A stretch of 64,000 nucleotides of DNA from UBA11051 sp964390495 (GCA_964390495.1 CAYMIN010000006.1:62001-126000), one strand, 5' to 3'; shown: positions 8,833 to 17,770, counted from the stretch's first letter. Notes: generated by a model not told the origin, from the sequence alone. Numbers and translations: made by a program.

Positions 8833-9933
8833 ATGAATACCCCAGCAGCGGCGACAGCAGGGCTTGCAGCCCGTCTCCAACTGCTAGGCGCCCTAGTCAT
8901 GGTTTGCCTCCGACCGGCGACCGCGGCGCAGGTGCTGGCGGTGCCGGATGCCGTCGGCAGCTCGCTAGCGGCCGTGGCAACGTGGGAGAATGGCGCCAGG
9001 CTGCGGTGGCTTGACATGGATGGCAGAGGGGGCGAACTCGCGGTACCGGCCCCAGCTAGAGCAGAGGCGATGGCGTGGGTTGAGCCCTGCGGCGTGGTTC
9101 TGCTCGGCGGCGGGAAAACTGTTCACTTAGCGCGGGGCGAAGGCGCACCGGACTGTGCTCTGCTCGGTGCCGGCCCTCATAATGTCCGGAGCGCAGCCGG
9201 CCTGGGACCCAACCGCCTCGTGGCCATCTCAGGCGGCCAATACCTTGACGGAGTGCTCAAGCGCGCACAGGTGTCGCTGTGGGAGCTGGCCCCGTACCCT
9301 CGGCGGCTCGGGGAGGGCATCGGTCCCGCAATGAACCCCCAGGCCCTGGCTGTAGGCAACCTCGAGGGCCGCGCTTGCGTACTCATCAGCGTCTATAAGA
9401 GCGCGATACTGGAGCCGGTGGTGCGCCTGCGACCGTGGATTTATCGCCTCGCAGACCGGCGATTGGTCGCCGTCTGGCAGGGCAGCAGCTTCTCACAGCC
9501 CTACGTGGCTGCCGGCTTTGCCGACATTTATCCCCAAAAGGCCTGCGATGAAGTCTGCGTCTTGGAGGTAACCCGTGACGGGCGGCGGCAAATCACCATC
9601 TACCAGTGGCGTGGCTTTGTGATGGAGGGGATTGCGCAGAGCTCGCCGGCGCGCTTCGGCGATACTATCAGACAGGCGCAGGGCACGGGGGGCGACGCTA
9701 CTCCCTACGTCTGGGTCGGTGGCCGGCGCGGTCGCCTGGTCGGACTAGGGGTGGCGCAATGGCCGCAGAACTCCCTCGCCAGGCTGGAGCCCCGCTATCA
9801 GACCCGGCAGATGCCGCGGCCGATTGCATGGGATATCGGCCGGTCGGCCGGCAAGCCGGCTGCATATGTGCTGTCCGAACGGGGCGAGCTGCTGCGGATG
9901 CCGCTGGTTACCTGTGGAGAGGGTGCTCTGTAA
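8833..9933 (+). CDS. Secreted protein of unknown function
   Basis: A 366-residue protein with a plausible signal peptide (hydrophobic core LLGALVMVCL, cleavage near ATA-AQ at about residue 32). An in-frame stop at 8821-8823 rules out an upstream start, and GGAG lies only one base from the ATG, too close to serve as a ribosome-binding site. The mature part is rich in short beta-strand-like segments of about 40-50 residues that recall WD/VCBS-type propeller blades (for example WLDMDGRGGEL, VVLLGGGKTVHLA, VWVGGRRGRLVGLG). I do not recognise the family, so a propeller fold is only a suggestion. It stands alone, followed by a repeat element and the convergent pcrA gene. Confidence 0.7.
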   Translation: MNTPAAATAGLAARLQLLGALVMVCLRPATAAQVLAVPDAVGSSLAAVATWENGARLRWLDMDGRGGELAVPAPARAEAMAWVEPCGVVLLGGGKTVHLARGEGAPDCALLGAGPHNVRSAAGLGPNRLVAISGGQYLDGVLKRAQVSLWELAPYPRRLGEGIGPAMNPQALAVGNLEGRACVLISVYKSAILEPVVRLRPWIYRLADRRLVAVWQGSSFSQPYVAAGFADIYPQKACDEVCVLEVTRDGRRQITIYQWRGFVMEGIAQSSPARFGDTIRQAQGTGGDATPYVWVGGRRGRLVGLGVAQWPQNSLARLEPRYQTRQMPRPIAWDIGRSAGKPAAYVLSERGELLRMPLVTCGEGAL

Positions 9934-9948
9934 GGGGCAGCGGTTCAG

Positions 9949-9990
9949 CAACGACCTCGGGTTGGAAGCCCGAGCTACGCGTTCTGTGAG
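9949..9990 (-). repeat. Structured repeat family, copy C (short form without inner hairpins)
   Basis: On the minus strand this reads ACGCGTAGCTCGGGCTTCCAACCCGAGGTCGTTG in outline (key blocks ACGCGTAGCTCGG, CTTCC and CCCGAGGTCGTTG). It matches the two ends of the longer copies at 17622 and 58441 but lacks the two inner hairpins, so the outer stem CTCGGG/CCCGAG closes directly on a small loop. Confidence 0.7.
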
Positions 9991-10081
9991 CTATTCGAGC
10001 TAAGTGGACAGCCCCTCATGCGGGATTCTGGAACAGCTTCCAGTGCTGTAAGGATGCACATCATGCCCTCGGGGCGCTTGC

Positions 10082-12388
10082 TCACGACAGCAGCTTCAGC
10101 TTGGGGTGATCGGCCTGCATCTGCTTTACGCCCTGGCCCTTTTTGAACGCCACCTTCAAGGCCAGTTGATCGCCGTCGTCACTTACTGAGACGATAATGC
10201 CCTCGCCGAAGTCCTCATGCAGCACCTTAGCACCATCGCAAAGGCCTGCCGGCCGTGACGATTTCGCCCTTTTCGACTGCTTGTTTGGGTCGCGCGGCGC
10301 TTTCTTCTTCGGCTTAGTGGCCTCGGTCGAGTTCTGAGGTGTTCGCCGACTGGTGCGTGCGCGCTGGAGGATCTCAGTCATATCCAGCTTGACCCTCGAT
10401 TCCTGGTGTTGCTGCAGGGCCGCCTCCTCGTCTCCGAACATCCGGGGCAGCAACGGGGTATCGCTGTCCAGCACCCTGATCAGCTCCGGCGGCAGGTCGT
10501 CAAGGAAGCGCGAGGGCCGCATCCGCTGGAGGTTACCGAAGATCGTCCGCCCGTGGGCGTGGCTCATATAGACCATGCGCTGGGCCCTGGTCAGCCCCAC
10601 GTAGCAGAGCCGCCGCTCCTCGGCAAGCTCAAACTCATCACCCATTGAGCGCCGATGGGGGAAGATGCCCTCCTCGAGGCCGACGATGAAGACGATGGGG
10701 AACTCCAGGCCCTTGGCGGAGTGCAAAGTCATGAGCGAAACGGTGCTATCCAGCGCCTCGGCCCTGTCAATGTCGGAAAGCAGCGCGAGTCTTTCGAGGA
10801 ATCCGGCCAGCGACGGCTCCGGGGCATTTTGCTCGTACTTGACCGCATCGGTGACCAGCTCGCCGAGGTTTTCAAGGCGGTCGGCGTCATCGGCCTTGTC
10901 GCTGGCCTTGAGGCTGTCATGATAGCCGCTGCGGTGAAGCACCTGGTCGAGCAGTTCGGCCACGCCCATCTTCCCGGCGTCCTGGCGCAGCCCCTCCATC
11001 ATGTTGTAGAAACCCAGCACCGCCTCGCGCTGCGTCCTGCGCAGCTCGGTATCATCGCCCGCCAGCGAGCAGGCCTCGTACAGACTCACTCCCGCCGCAC
11101 GGGCAATCTGGGTCAGGCGCTGGATGGTGCCGTCGCCGATGCGGCGCGCGGGCCGGTTGATAATGCGTTGCAGGGCGATGGTGTCGGCGGGATTGAAGAT
11201 CACCTTGAGGTAGGCGGCCAGGTCTTTGACCTCGGCGCGGTCGTAGAACGATATTCCGCCGACAATCTCGTAGGGCACCTCGCGGTCGCGCAGGGCCGCC
11301 TCCAGTGCCCGTGACATCGCGTTGGTGCGGTAGAGGATGGCATAGTCCCCATAGCGGGTGCCGGAGGACCCGACCTGTTGCTCGATGATGCCGGCTGCCC
11401 AGATTGCTTCCTCCTCCTCGTTGACCGCCTCATATACCACCAGATTGTCGCCCGGTCCCTGCTCGGTCCATAGCTGCTTGTCCGCGCGGTCCTGGTTATG
11501 CCGGATAACCTGGTAGGCACAATCGAGAATATTCTGCGTCGAGCGGTAATTCTGCTCCAGCTTGACAACCTTGGTTTCAGGGAAATCCGTTTGGAAGCTC
11601 AGAATCAGCCCGACATTGGCCCCGCGCCATCCGTAGATGCTCTGATCGTCATCACCGACCACACAGATGTTGCCATCACGCGCGGAAAGCAGCCGGATGA
11701 AGCGGTACTGGGCGTGGTTGATGTCCTGGTACTCATCAACCAGAAGGTAGTTGAAGCGGTCCTGGAACTGCTTGAGGACTTCGGGCCGGGTTTCCAGGAG
11801 TTCTACGGCCTTCATCAGCAAGTCGTCGAAGTCCAGGGCATTGTTGGCGGCCAGCGCCTCCTGGTAGCGGGCATAGGCGCGGGCCACTAGCTCCTCGAAC
11901 GGGCCCTTGCGAGTGCGCCGGTAGGCCGGCACATCCAGCAGTTCGTTCTTTCCGCTGCTGATCGAGTTGAGGATCCGCGCCGGGGGGTTTAGCTCAGTGT
12001 CAATGTTCATGCGGGAGACGGCCTGCTTAATCAGCGCCTGTTGGTCGGCTTCGTCATAGATGATGAAATTGGGGGGTATGCCGATCTTGTCGCCGTGGCT
12101 GCGCAGGATCCGGCAGCAGATCGAGTGGAAGGTGCCGGCCCAGAGGCTGGCGGCTTGCTCGCCGATGAGCTTGAGGATGCGGCCCTTCATCTCATTGGCG
12201 GCCTTGTTGGTGAAGGTTACGGCCAGGATCTTGGAGGGGGCTATGCCCTGCTCCTGGACCATATAAGCGATGCGGTAGGTGAGCGCGCGCGTCTTGCCGC
12301 TGCCGGCACCGGCGAATATCAGCACCGGCCCCTCGATAGTGGTTACCGCTTCTCTTTGCTCCGGATTGAGCTCATCGAGTAGAGACAA
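10082..12388 (-). CDS. pcrA: ATP-dependent DNA helicase UvrD/PcrA
   Basis: Superfamily 1A 3'-5' helicase for nucleotide excision and mismatch repair and for clearing RNA polymerase or recombinase from DNA. Visible motifs, in order: LNPEQREAV Q-motif, Walker A FAGAGSGKT (about residues 26-34), DEYQD (motif II), GDDDQSIYGWRGA (motif III), QNYRST (motif IV), LMTLHSAKGLEFPIVFI (motif V) and GLTRAQ (motif VI). The C-terminus GAKVLHEDFGEGIIV is the Tudor-like domain typical of PcrA/UvrD, preceded by a basic linker. The start appears to be TTG at 12388 with a weak GGTGAT upstream. Length 768 is normal. It lies 103 bp downstream of nothing on its own strand except pyrG/guaA, which may be read through. 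Confidence 0.96.
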   Translation of the reverse strand: MSLLDELNPEQREAVTTIEGPVLIFAGAGSGKTRALTYRIAYMVQEQGIAPSKILAVTFTNKAANEMKGRILKLIGEQAASLWAGTFHSICCRILRSHGDKIGIPPNFIIYDEADQQALIKQAVSRMNIDTELNPPARILNSISSGKNELLDVPAYRRTRKGPFEELVARAYARYQEALAANNALDFDDLLMKAVELLETRPEVLKQFQDRFNYLLVDEYQDINHAQYRFIRLLSARDGNICVVGDDDQSIYGWRGANVGLILSFQTDFPETKVVKLEQNYRSTQNILDCAYQVIRHNQDRADKQLWTEQGPGDNLVVYEAVNEEEEAIWAAGIIEQQVGSSGTRYGDYAILYRTNAMSRALEAALRDREVPYEIVGGISFYDRAEVKDLAAYLKVIFNPADTIALQRIINRPARRIGDGTIQRLTQIARAAGVSLYEACSLAGDDTELRRTQREAVLGFYNMMEGLRQDAGKMGVAELLDQVLHRSGYHDSLKASDKADDADRLENLGELVTDAVKYEQNAPEPSLAGFLERLALLSDIDRAEALDSTVSLMTLHSAKGLEFPIVFIVGLEEGIFPHRRSMGDEFELAEERRLCYVGLTRAQRMVYMSHAHGRTIFGNLQRMRPSRFLDDLPPELIRVLDSDTPLLPRMFGDEEAALQQHQESRVKLDMTEILQRARTSRRTPQNSTEATKPKKKAPRDPNKQSKRAKSSRPAGLCDGAKVLHEDFGEGIIVSVSDDGDQLALKVAFKKGQGVKQMQADHPKLKLLS

Positions 12389-12491
12389 CTATATCACCAC
12401 AGAAGCGTTGATAGTAGTGAGCTAATTCAGTTTGCGGGAGCGGCATTGGCCTGTTCTAGCGCTTAAGGCGGCCTTGCCGGTCTGAAGCTGC

Positions 12492-14099
12492 CTACTCCCG
12501 GACCATGCAGGCCGCGATGAAGCCGGCGAATAGCGGATGAGGGCGATTGGGCCGCGATTTGAACTCCGGATGGAACTGGGAGGCGATGAAGAACGGATGG
12601 CCCGGTATCTCCACCATCTCAACCAGGTCGCCTTCGGGCGAGGTGCCACATACGCTCAGGCCGGCTTCAGTGAGCTGCCGGCGGTAGGCGTTGCTGACCT
12701 CGTAGCGGTGGCGATGGCGTTCGGAAATCTCGCCGCTGCCATAGAGCTGGTGCGCCAGGCTGTCCGGCTCGAGGCGACACGGGTACGCCCCCAGCCGCAT
12801 GGTGCCGCCGAGTTCCGTTACGTACTCCTGCTCTTTGAGATAGATTATCACCGGATGGGGCGTGTCTTCGTCGAACTCCGTGCTGTTGGCATGGTCCAGG
12901 CCACAGACATTGCGGGCGAACTCGATAACCGCCGTCTGCAGGCCCAGACATAGCCCGAGATAGGGCACACCGTTTTCGCGGGCATATCCAGCGGCGGCGA
13001 TTTTGCCCTCAATGCCACGGTCCCCGAAGCCGCCCGGCACCAGCACTCCTGACACTCCCTCAAGCAGCTTCTCGGCCCCGCTCTGCTCGATGTCCTCGGA
13101 GTCCACGTACCTGATATTCACATGGCAGTCATTGGCCGCGCCGCCATGCTTGACCGCCTCAGTCACCGACAGGTAGGCGTCATGCAGGTCCATATACTTG
13201 CCGACCATTGCTATCGTGGTCTCGTGCTTGGGGTTCTCGATGCGGTCCACCATCTCCGCCCAGTCGCTGATATCCGGCTCGCGGATCGGCAACCCCAGCC
13301 GTTCGCAGACCAGGTCGGCAATCCCCTGGGCCTCCATGCTCAGGGGGATTCCATACAGCGAGCGGTCGGTGTCCACACCCTCGATAACGGCCTGTGGCGG
13401 GACGTCACAGAACAGCGAGATCTTGTCGCGCACCGCATCGGGCAGCGGGTACTTGGACCGCGCCACCAGGATCTGGGGCTGGATACCGGTGCGCCGCAGC
13501 TCCTGGACGCTGTGCTGGGTGGGTTTGGTCTTAAGCTCGCCGACGGCGTCCAGATACGGCACCAGGGTTACGTGGATGAAGCAGATATTCTCCGGGCCCT
13601 CCTCCACCCGCATCTGCCTGATGGCCTCGAGGAACGGTTGGCCCTCGATATCGCCGACCGTGCCGCCGATCTCGGTGATGCAGACCTCGGCGTCATTGTG
13701 CTTGGCGGCCCGCCGGATCCGCGACTTGATTTCGTCAGTGATATGGGGGATGACCTGTACGGTCTTGCCGAGGTAGTAGTCCCCATCGCGTTCATTGGAG
13801 ATGACCGTATCATAGATGCTGCCGGTGGTGATATTGGAATCGGCCGTCAGCGGCTCATCAATGAAGCGTTCGTAGTGGCCCAGGTCCAGATCGGTTTCGG
13901 CACCGTCGTCAGTGACGAATACCTCGCCGTGCTGGAAGGGGTTCATCAGTCCGGCATCCACATTGATATAGGGATCAACCTTCACCAGGGCTGCGCGGAA
14001 GCCGCGACTGCGCAAGAGCCGCCCCAGCGAGGCCGTGGTGATCCCCTTGCCGATGCCGGACACAACGCCACCGGTCACAAACACGTATCTGGTGTGCAT
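12492..14099 (-). CDS. pyrG: CTP synthase
   Basis: Makes CTP from UTP, ATP and glutamine. The N-terminal synthetase domain begins at once with the P-loop VFVTGGVVSGIGKGITTASL. The C-terminal class I glutamine amidotransferase domain has the nucleophile elbow GLCLGLQ and the His-Glu pair in FHPEFKSRP. At 535 residues it is the standard length. The ATG at 14099 gives the canonical N-terminus (MHTRYVFVTGG). It lies 43 bp downstream of guaA, so two glutamine-dependent nucleotide synthases probably form one operon. Confidence 0.98.
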   Translation of the reverse strand: MHTRYVFVTGGVVSGIGKGITTASLGRLLRSRGFRAALVKVDPYINVDAGLMNPFQHGEVFVTDDGAETDLDLGHYERFIDEPLTADSNITTGSIYDTVISNERDGDYYLGKTVQVIPHITDEIKSRIRRAAKHNDAEVCITEIGGTVGDIEGQPFLEAIRQMRVEEGPENICFIHVTLVPYLDAVGELKTKPTQHSVQELRRTGIQPQILVARSKYPLPDAVRDKISLFCDVPPQAVIEGVDTDRSLYGIPLSMEAQGIADLVCERLGLPIREPDISDWAEMVDRIENPKHETTIAMVGKYMDLHDAYLSVTEAVKHGGAANDCHVNIRYVDSEDIEQSGAEKLLEGVSGVLVPGGFGDRGIEGKIAAAGYARENGVPYLGLCLGLQTAVIEFARNVCGLDHANSTEFDEDTPHPVIIYLKEQEYVTELGGTMRLGAYPCRLEPDSLAHQLYGSGEISERHRHRYEVSNAYRRQLTEAGLSVCGTSPEGDLVEMVEIPGHPFFIASQFHPEFKSRPNRPHPLFAGFIAACMVRE

Positions 14100-14142
14100 T
14101 CTCCCATCACCTATCTATTCTATTGTTTCGCCCGCTAGCAAC

Positions 14143-15699
14143 TCACTCCCACTCGATGGTGGCCGGAGGCTTGGAGCTGATGTCATACAGCACCCGATTG
14201 ACGCCGCCGACCTCGTTAACCACGCGGTTGGCGATGCGGGCCAGCACCTCGTGGGGTATGCGCGCCCAGTCGGCGGTCATGAAATCGTCGGTGGTCACCG
14301 CCCGCAGGATCACCGGATGGGCATAGCTGCGTTCATCACCCATCACGCCGACCGAGCGCACGTCCACAAATACCGAGAAGCTCTGGGCGATCTCGTCGGC
14401 CAGGCCGGCGGCCTGCAGCTCCTCGCGGAATATGGCGTCCGTCTGTCGCACCATATCAAGCCGCTGGCGGGTTACCTCGCCGATGATGCGCACCGCCAGG
14501 CCGGGTCCCGGGAACGGCTGCCGGGCACAGATCTGTTCGGGGAGCCCCAACTGCCGCCCGACCTCGCGGACCTCATCCTTGAACAGCAGCCGCAGCGGCT
14601 CGATATTCTCATCATACTTCATGTCATCCGGTAAGCCGCCGACGTTGTGATGGGTCTTGATGGTCGCGGTCGCCTCGCCGCCGCTCTCGATCACATCCGG
14701 GTAGAGGGTCCCGTGGGCGATGTACTTGAACTCGCCCAGCTTGGCCGACTCGGCCTCGAAGGTGCGGATGAAGGTCTCGCCGATGATCCGGCGCTTGGCT
14801 TCGGGGTCGGTGACACCGGCCAGCTTCTGCAGAAACGTCGCGGCGGCGTCCACAGCGACGAACTGGGCACTGCCCGACCAGCCTTCAAAGGCTGCAATCA
14901 CCTGCTGGGGTTCGTCCTTGCGCATGAGGCCGTGGTCAATGAACATGCAGGTCAACTGCGCGCCGACGGCTCGGTCCAGCAGGGCGGCGGTGACCATCGA
15001 GTCGACTCCGCCTGATACCCCGCACAGCACGCGGTCCGGCCCGATCTTCTCACGCAGCTCTGCTATCGTCCGGTCAATGAAAACGCCGGCCTGCCAAGTA
15101 CCGTGGCAGCCGCAGATATCGTACAGGAAGTTGTGCAGCAGTTGCCGGCCACAGGCGGTATGGTGGACCTCCGGATGGAACTGCACGCCGTAGAGCCGGC
15201 GGGCCGGATCGCCCATCGCCGCCACCGGGCTGTTGGCGCTGGTGGCCAGCACCTGGAACCCGGGCGGCACCTGTGTGACCTTGTCGCCATGGCTCATCCA
15301 CGTCGAAGTCCGGCTTTCGATGCCCTTGAGCAGGAGGTCCGGCTCGACAATATCAATCGGCACGTGGCCGTATTCGCGCTGCTGCTCGTCGCGACCGACC
15401 TCTCCGCCCAACAGATGCGCCAGTAGTTGCTGGCCGTAGCAGATGCCTAAGATGGGAATCCCGGCCGCGAGTATCGCCGGATCAAGGGTGGGCGCGCCGG
15501 GGGCATAGACGCTGCTAGGGCCGCCGGAGAGGATAATACCTCGCGGCTTTTCCGCCAGCACCTCGGCGAGGCTGAGGCTGGCCGGCCTGATTTCGCTATA
15601 GACCTGCTGCTCGCGGACCTTGCGCACGATAAGCTGCACATACTGGGCACCAAAATCCACTACCAGCACGATCTCTGGTTGTGCAGGGGTGATGGCCAC
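14143..15699 (-). CDS. guaA: GMP synthase (glutamine-hydrolysing)
   Basis: Converts XMP to GMP using ATP and glutamine. The N-terminal glutamine amidotransferase domain has VDFGAQYVQLIVRKVRE, the Cys elbow GICYGQQ and FHPEVHHT. The central ATP-pyrophosphatase domain has the PP-loop GVSGGVDS. The C-terminal dimerisation domain ends RVLYDISSKPPATIEWE, the highly conserved GuaA terminus. Length 518 is typical. The start is GTG at 15699 with GAGGGT about ten bases upstream. It heads the guaA-pyrG pair and is transcribed divergently from hisH. The 258-bp divergent gap must carry both promoters, but none could be assigned with confidence. Confidence 0.98.
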   Translation of the reverse strand: MAITPAQPEIVLVVDFGAQYVQLIVRKVREQQVYSEIRPASLSLAEVLAEKPRGIILSGGPSSVYAPGAPTLDPAILAAGIPILGICYGQQLLAHLLGGEVGRDEQQREYGHVPIDIVEPDLLLKGIESRTSTWMSHGDKVTQVPPGFQVLATSANSPVAAMGDPARRLYGVQFHPEVHHTACGRQLLHNFLYDICGCHGTWQAGVFIDRTIAELREKIGPDRVLCGVSGGVDSMVTAALLDRAVGAQLTCMFIDHGLMRKDEPQQVIAAFEGWSGSAQFVAVDAAATFLQKLAGVTDPEAKRRIIGETFIRTFEAESAKLGEFKYIAHGTLYPDVIESGGEATATIKTHHNVGGLPDDMKYDENIEPLRLLFKDEVREVGRQLGLPEQICARQPFPGPGLAVRIIGEVTRQRLDMVRQTDAIFREELQAAGLADEIAQSFSVFVDVRSVGVMGDERSYAHPVILRAVTTDDFMTADWARIPHEVLARIANRVVNEVGGVNRVLYDISSKPPATIEWE

Positions 15700-15957
15700 T
15701 ATACAGGTTACCCTCGACTGTGCTAAAATCGGGACGTATCGGCGACGTGCGGTGCCGGTGATCTGCCAGGCCCTCCGGGGCCGGAGCTACAGACGACTGA
15801 GGCAGCCGAGCCGACCGGCTGGCGAACATATCCCGTTCGCCACTCTATCATACACCATATCGCCAGCGGTGTCTATGTCGCCATTTTGCAGCGTGGCGGC
15901 ATCGCGATTTTCCCGCTGCGGGAACCCAGTATCATCCCTGAAAGGAAGGCAGCAGAC

Positions 15958-16569
15958 GTGATCGCCATCATTGACTACGGTGAAGGTAACCTCGGCAGTG
16001 TCGCCAAAGCCCTCAAACACGTCGGCTGCGAGGTACAGATAACCAGCTCGGGCGCTGCCGTGCAAGCCGCTGACGGTGTGGTGCTGCCGGGCGTAGGCGC
16101 CTTCGACGACTGCATCAAGGGCCTGGAGCAAGCCGACCTGGTCGAGCCGATCAAGCAGGCCATCACCGGCGGCAAGCCGTTTTTGGGCATCTGCCTGGGG
16201 CTGCAAGTGCTCTTCGCCGGCAGCGAAGAAGGCAACAAAGCCGGCCTGGGCGTACTGCCCGGGCGGGTGGTGCGCTTCCGCCATCAACTCAAAATACCGC
16301 AGATCGGCTGGAACCGGATTACCAAGGTCCGCGAGGCCCCGCATCTGGAGGGCGTTGCGAGCGGCTCGTGGGTCTATTTCGTGCACTCTTATTATGTCGA
16401 GCCGGAGGACGAAAGCTTCATCGCCACTACCACGCAGTACGGGATCGAGTTCTGCTCAGCGGTCTGGCGCGACAACCTCTTCGCCTGCCAGTTCCATCCC
16501 GAGAAAAGCCAGGCCGTAGGCCTGAAGATCCTGGCCAACTTCAGGAGGCTGGTCAAGGGAGCGTCGTAG
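15958..16569 (+). CDS. hisH: Imidazole glycerol phosphate synthase, glutaminase subunit
   Basis: HisH supplies ammonia to HisF for ring closure in histidine synthesis. GTG at 15958 with AGGAAGG about nine bases upstream gives the standard N-terminus (VIAIIDYGEGNLGSVAKAL); the open frame runs 24 codons further upstream without support. The triad is visible: Cys in GICLGLQVLF (about residue 79) and the C-terminal His-Glu in CQFHPEKSQ. Length 203 is normal. hisF follows 117 bp downstream, a gap filled by a palindromic element that could attenuate or terminate transcription. No other his gene is in the window. Confidence 0.96.
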   Translation: MIAIIDYGEGNLGSVAKALKHVGCEVQITSSGAAVQAADGVVLPGVGAFDDCIKGLEQADLVEPIKQAITGGKPFLGICLGLQVLFAGSEEGNKAGLGVLPGRVVRFRHQLKIPQIGWNRITKVREAPHLEGVASGSWVYFVHSYYVEPEDESFIATTTQYGIEFCSAVWRDNLFACQFHPEKSQAVGLKILANFRRLVKGAS

Positions 16570-16602
16570 CGCTGTATCGTCCGGCCACCCATGGCCACCC
16601 TG

Positions 16603-16661
16603 CTCAAAAGTTTTTGAGGGGGGTCAGGGGGGAGCTTTTTTCAAAAAGCTCCCCCCTGGCC
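16603..16661 (+). repeat. Palindromic element 1 upstream of hisF (two nested palindromes)
   Basis: First palindrome: CTCAAAA-gt-TTTTGAG (16603-16618). Second: CAGGGGGGAGCTTTTT-tc-AAAAAGCTCCCCCCTG (16625-16658), 16 perfectly paired bases around a two-base centre. It sits between hisH and hisF, and its architecture returns in inverted orientation after hisF (17513-17579). It could act as a terminator on either strand, but the pairing of copies suggests a mobile or REP-like origin. Confidence 0.75.
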
Positions 16662-16686
16662 GTACCAATAAGCGAGAGTGACAGAT

Positions 16687-17490
16687 ATGCTGGCTAAGCG
16701 CATCATCCCATGCCTCGATGTGACCGAGGGCCGAGTCGTCAAGGGCGTCAGATATGTTGACCACGTTGACGCGGGCGATCCGGTCGAGCAGGCCGCGGAA
16801 TACGACCGCCAGGGCGCCGACGAGCTGGCCTTCCTGGACATCACCGCCTCGCTGGATCACCGGCCGATTATGCTTGACATCGTCCGCCGCACCGCCGAGC
16901 AGATATTCATCCCCCTCACCGTTGGCGGCGGCACCCGCTCGGTCGAGGACATCCGCCAGATACTCCGCGCCGGCGCCGACAAAGCCTCGATTATGACCGC
17001 AGCCATCGAGAACCCGAGCCTGATTGATGAAACCTCGAGCCGCTTCGGCAGCCAGTGCATCGTCGTGGCGATTGACGCCAGGCGCGTGCCGCACGAGGGG
17101 GAGCCGGTCGGCGATCTGGGCTACGATCCCGACGCGGAAATCAATTGGCAGGTCTGGACCCACGGCGGCCACCAGCCGACGGAGGTTGATGCCCTGGAGT
17201 GGGCGCTGGAGGCCGAACGGCGCGGCGCCGGTGAGCTGCTGGTCACCAGCATGGACGCCGACGGCACCACCGCCGGCTATGACATCGAGCTGCTGCGGCG
17301 AATCTCCAGCAGGGCCGGTATCCCGGTAATCGCCTCGGGGGGCGCGGGCAGCGCCCAGCACATGTACGAGGCCCTGACCCTGGGGCAGGCCGATGCGGTG
17401 CTGGCGGCCAGCATCTTCCACTTCGGCCAGGTGACCGTCGGCGAGGTGAAGCAGGAGCTGGCGGCCAAGGGCATCGAGGTGAGGCTCTAG
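16687..17490 (+). CDS. hisF: Imidazole glycerol phosphate synthase, cyclase subunit
   Basis: The (beta/alpha)8 cyclase that makes imidazole glycerol phosphate and AICAR with ammonia from HisH. MLAKRIIPCLDVTEGRVVKG carries catalytic Asp11. The second catalytic Asp is in VTSMDADGTTAGYD, and phosphate-binding loops are seen in VGGGTRSVEDI and IASGGAGS. I prefer ATG at 16687, with GAGAG eight bases upstream, over the in-frame GTG at 16678. Length 267 is slightly above the usual 251-257. The gene is bracketed by inverted copies of a palindromic element. Confidence 0.96.
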   Translation: MLAKRIIPCLDVTEGRVVKGVRYVDHVDAGDPVEQAAEYDRQGADELAFLDITASLDHRPIMLDIVRRTAEQIFIPLTVGGGTRSVEDIRQILRAGADKASIMTAAIENPSLIDETSSRFGSQCIVVAIDARRVPHEGEPVGDLGYDPDAEINWQVWTHGGHQPTEVDALEWALEAERRGAGELLVTSMDADGTTAGYDIELLRRISSRAGIPVIASGGAGSAQHMYEALTLGQADAVLAASIFHFGQVTVGEVKQELAAKGIEVRL

Positions 17491-17512
17491 CCTCGATTAT
17501 CTAGGGAACGGC

Positions 17513-17579
17513 GTGCGGGGCACCCGCTTTTTTGAAAAAAAGCCGGTTCCCCGCACCCCTCCTGCAAAAAACTTCAGCC
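17513..17579 (-). repeat. Palindromic element 2 downstream of hisF (inverted relative to element 1)
   Basis: GTGCGGGG (17513-17520) pairs with CCCCGCAC (17549-17556) around GCTTTTTT-g-AAAAAAAGC. On the minus strand the order is GAAGTTTTTTGCAGGAGGGGTGCGGGG then the stem, matching the order AAAGTTTTTGAGGGGGGTCAGGGG then stem in element 1. It may also terminate hisH-hisF transcription. Confidence 0.65.
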
Positions 17580-17621
17580 TGGTTTAGGAAGTGCCTAGCC
17601 GCCCAGCCCGCATAGTTGATG

Positions 17622-17717
17622 ACAAGACGCGTAGCTCGGCCTGACCTGTGCTTTGTGCTTGCACAGGTCAGGTGAGAATGCGCAAGCATTCTCAGCTTCC
17701 AGCCCGAGGTCGTTGGC
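17622..17717 (+). repeat. Structured repeat family, copy A (two inner hairpins)
   Basis: Outer blocks ACGCGTAGCTCGG and CCCGAGGTCGTTG frame two perfect hairpins: CCTGACCTGTGC / GCACAGGTCAGG (17640-17651 with 17661-17672, nine-base loop) and GAGAATGC / GCATTCTC (17674-17681 with 17686-17693). Copy B at 58441 has the same layout with different but still complementary stem sequences. Confidence 0.8.
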
Positions 17718-17770
17718 TCATTACAGTGCGTCATTGATGACTATCGCCAAAATCACGCCCTGTAGTTCGC

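Noticed and set aside
13122..14138. 338-codon open frame opposite pyrG
   Set aside because: pyrG is unmistakable; the plus frame has no recognisable content.
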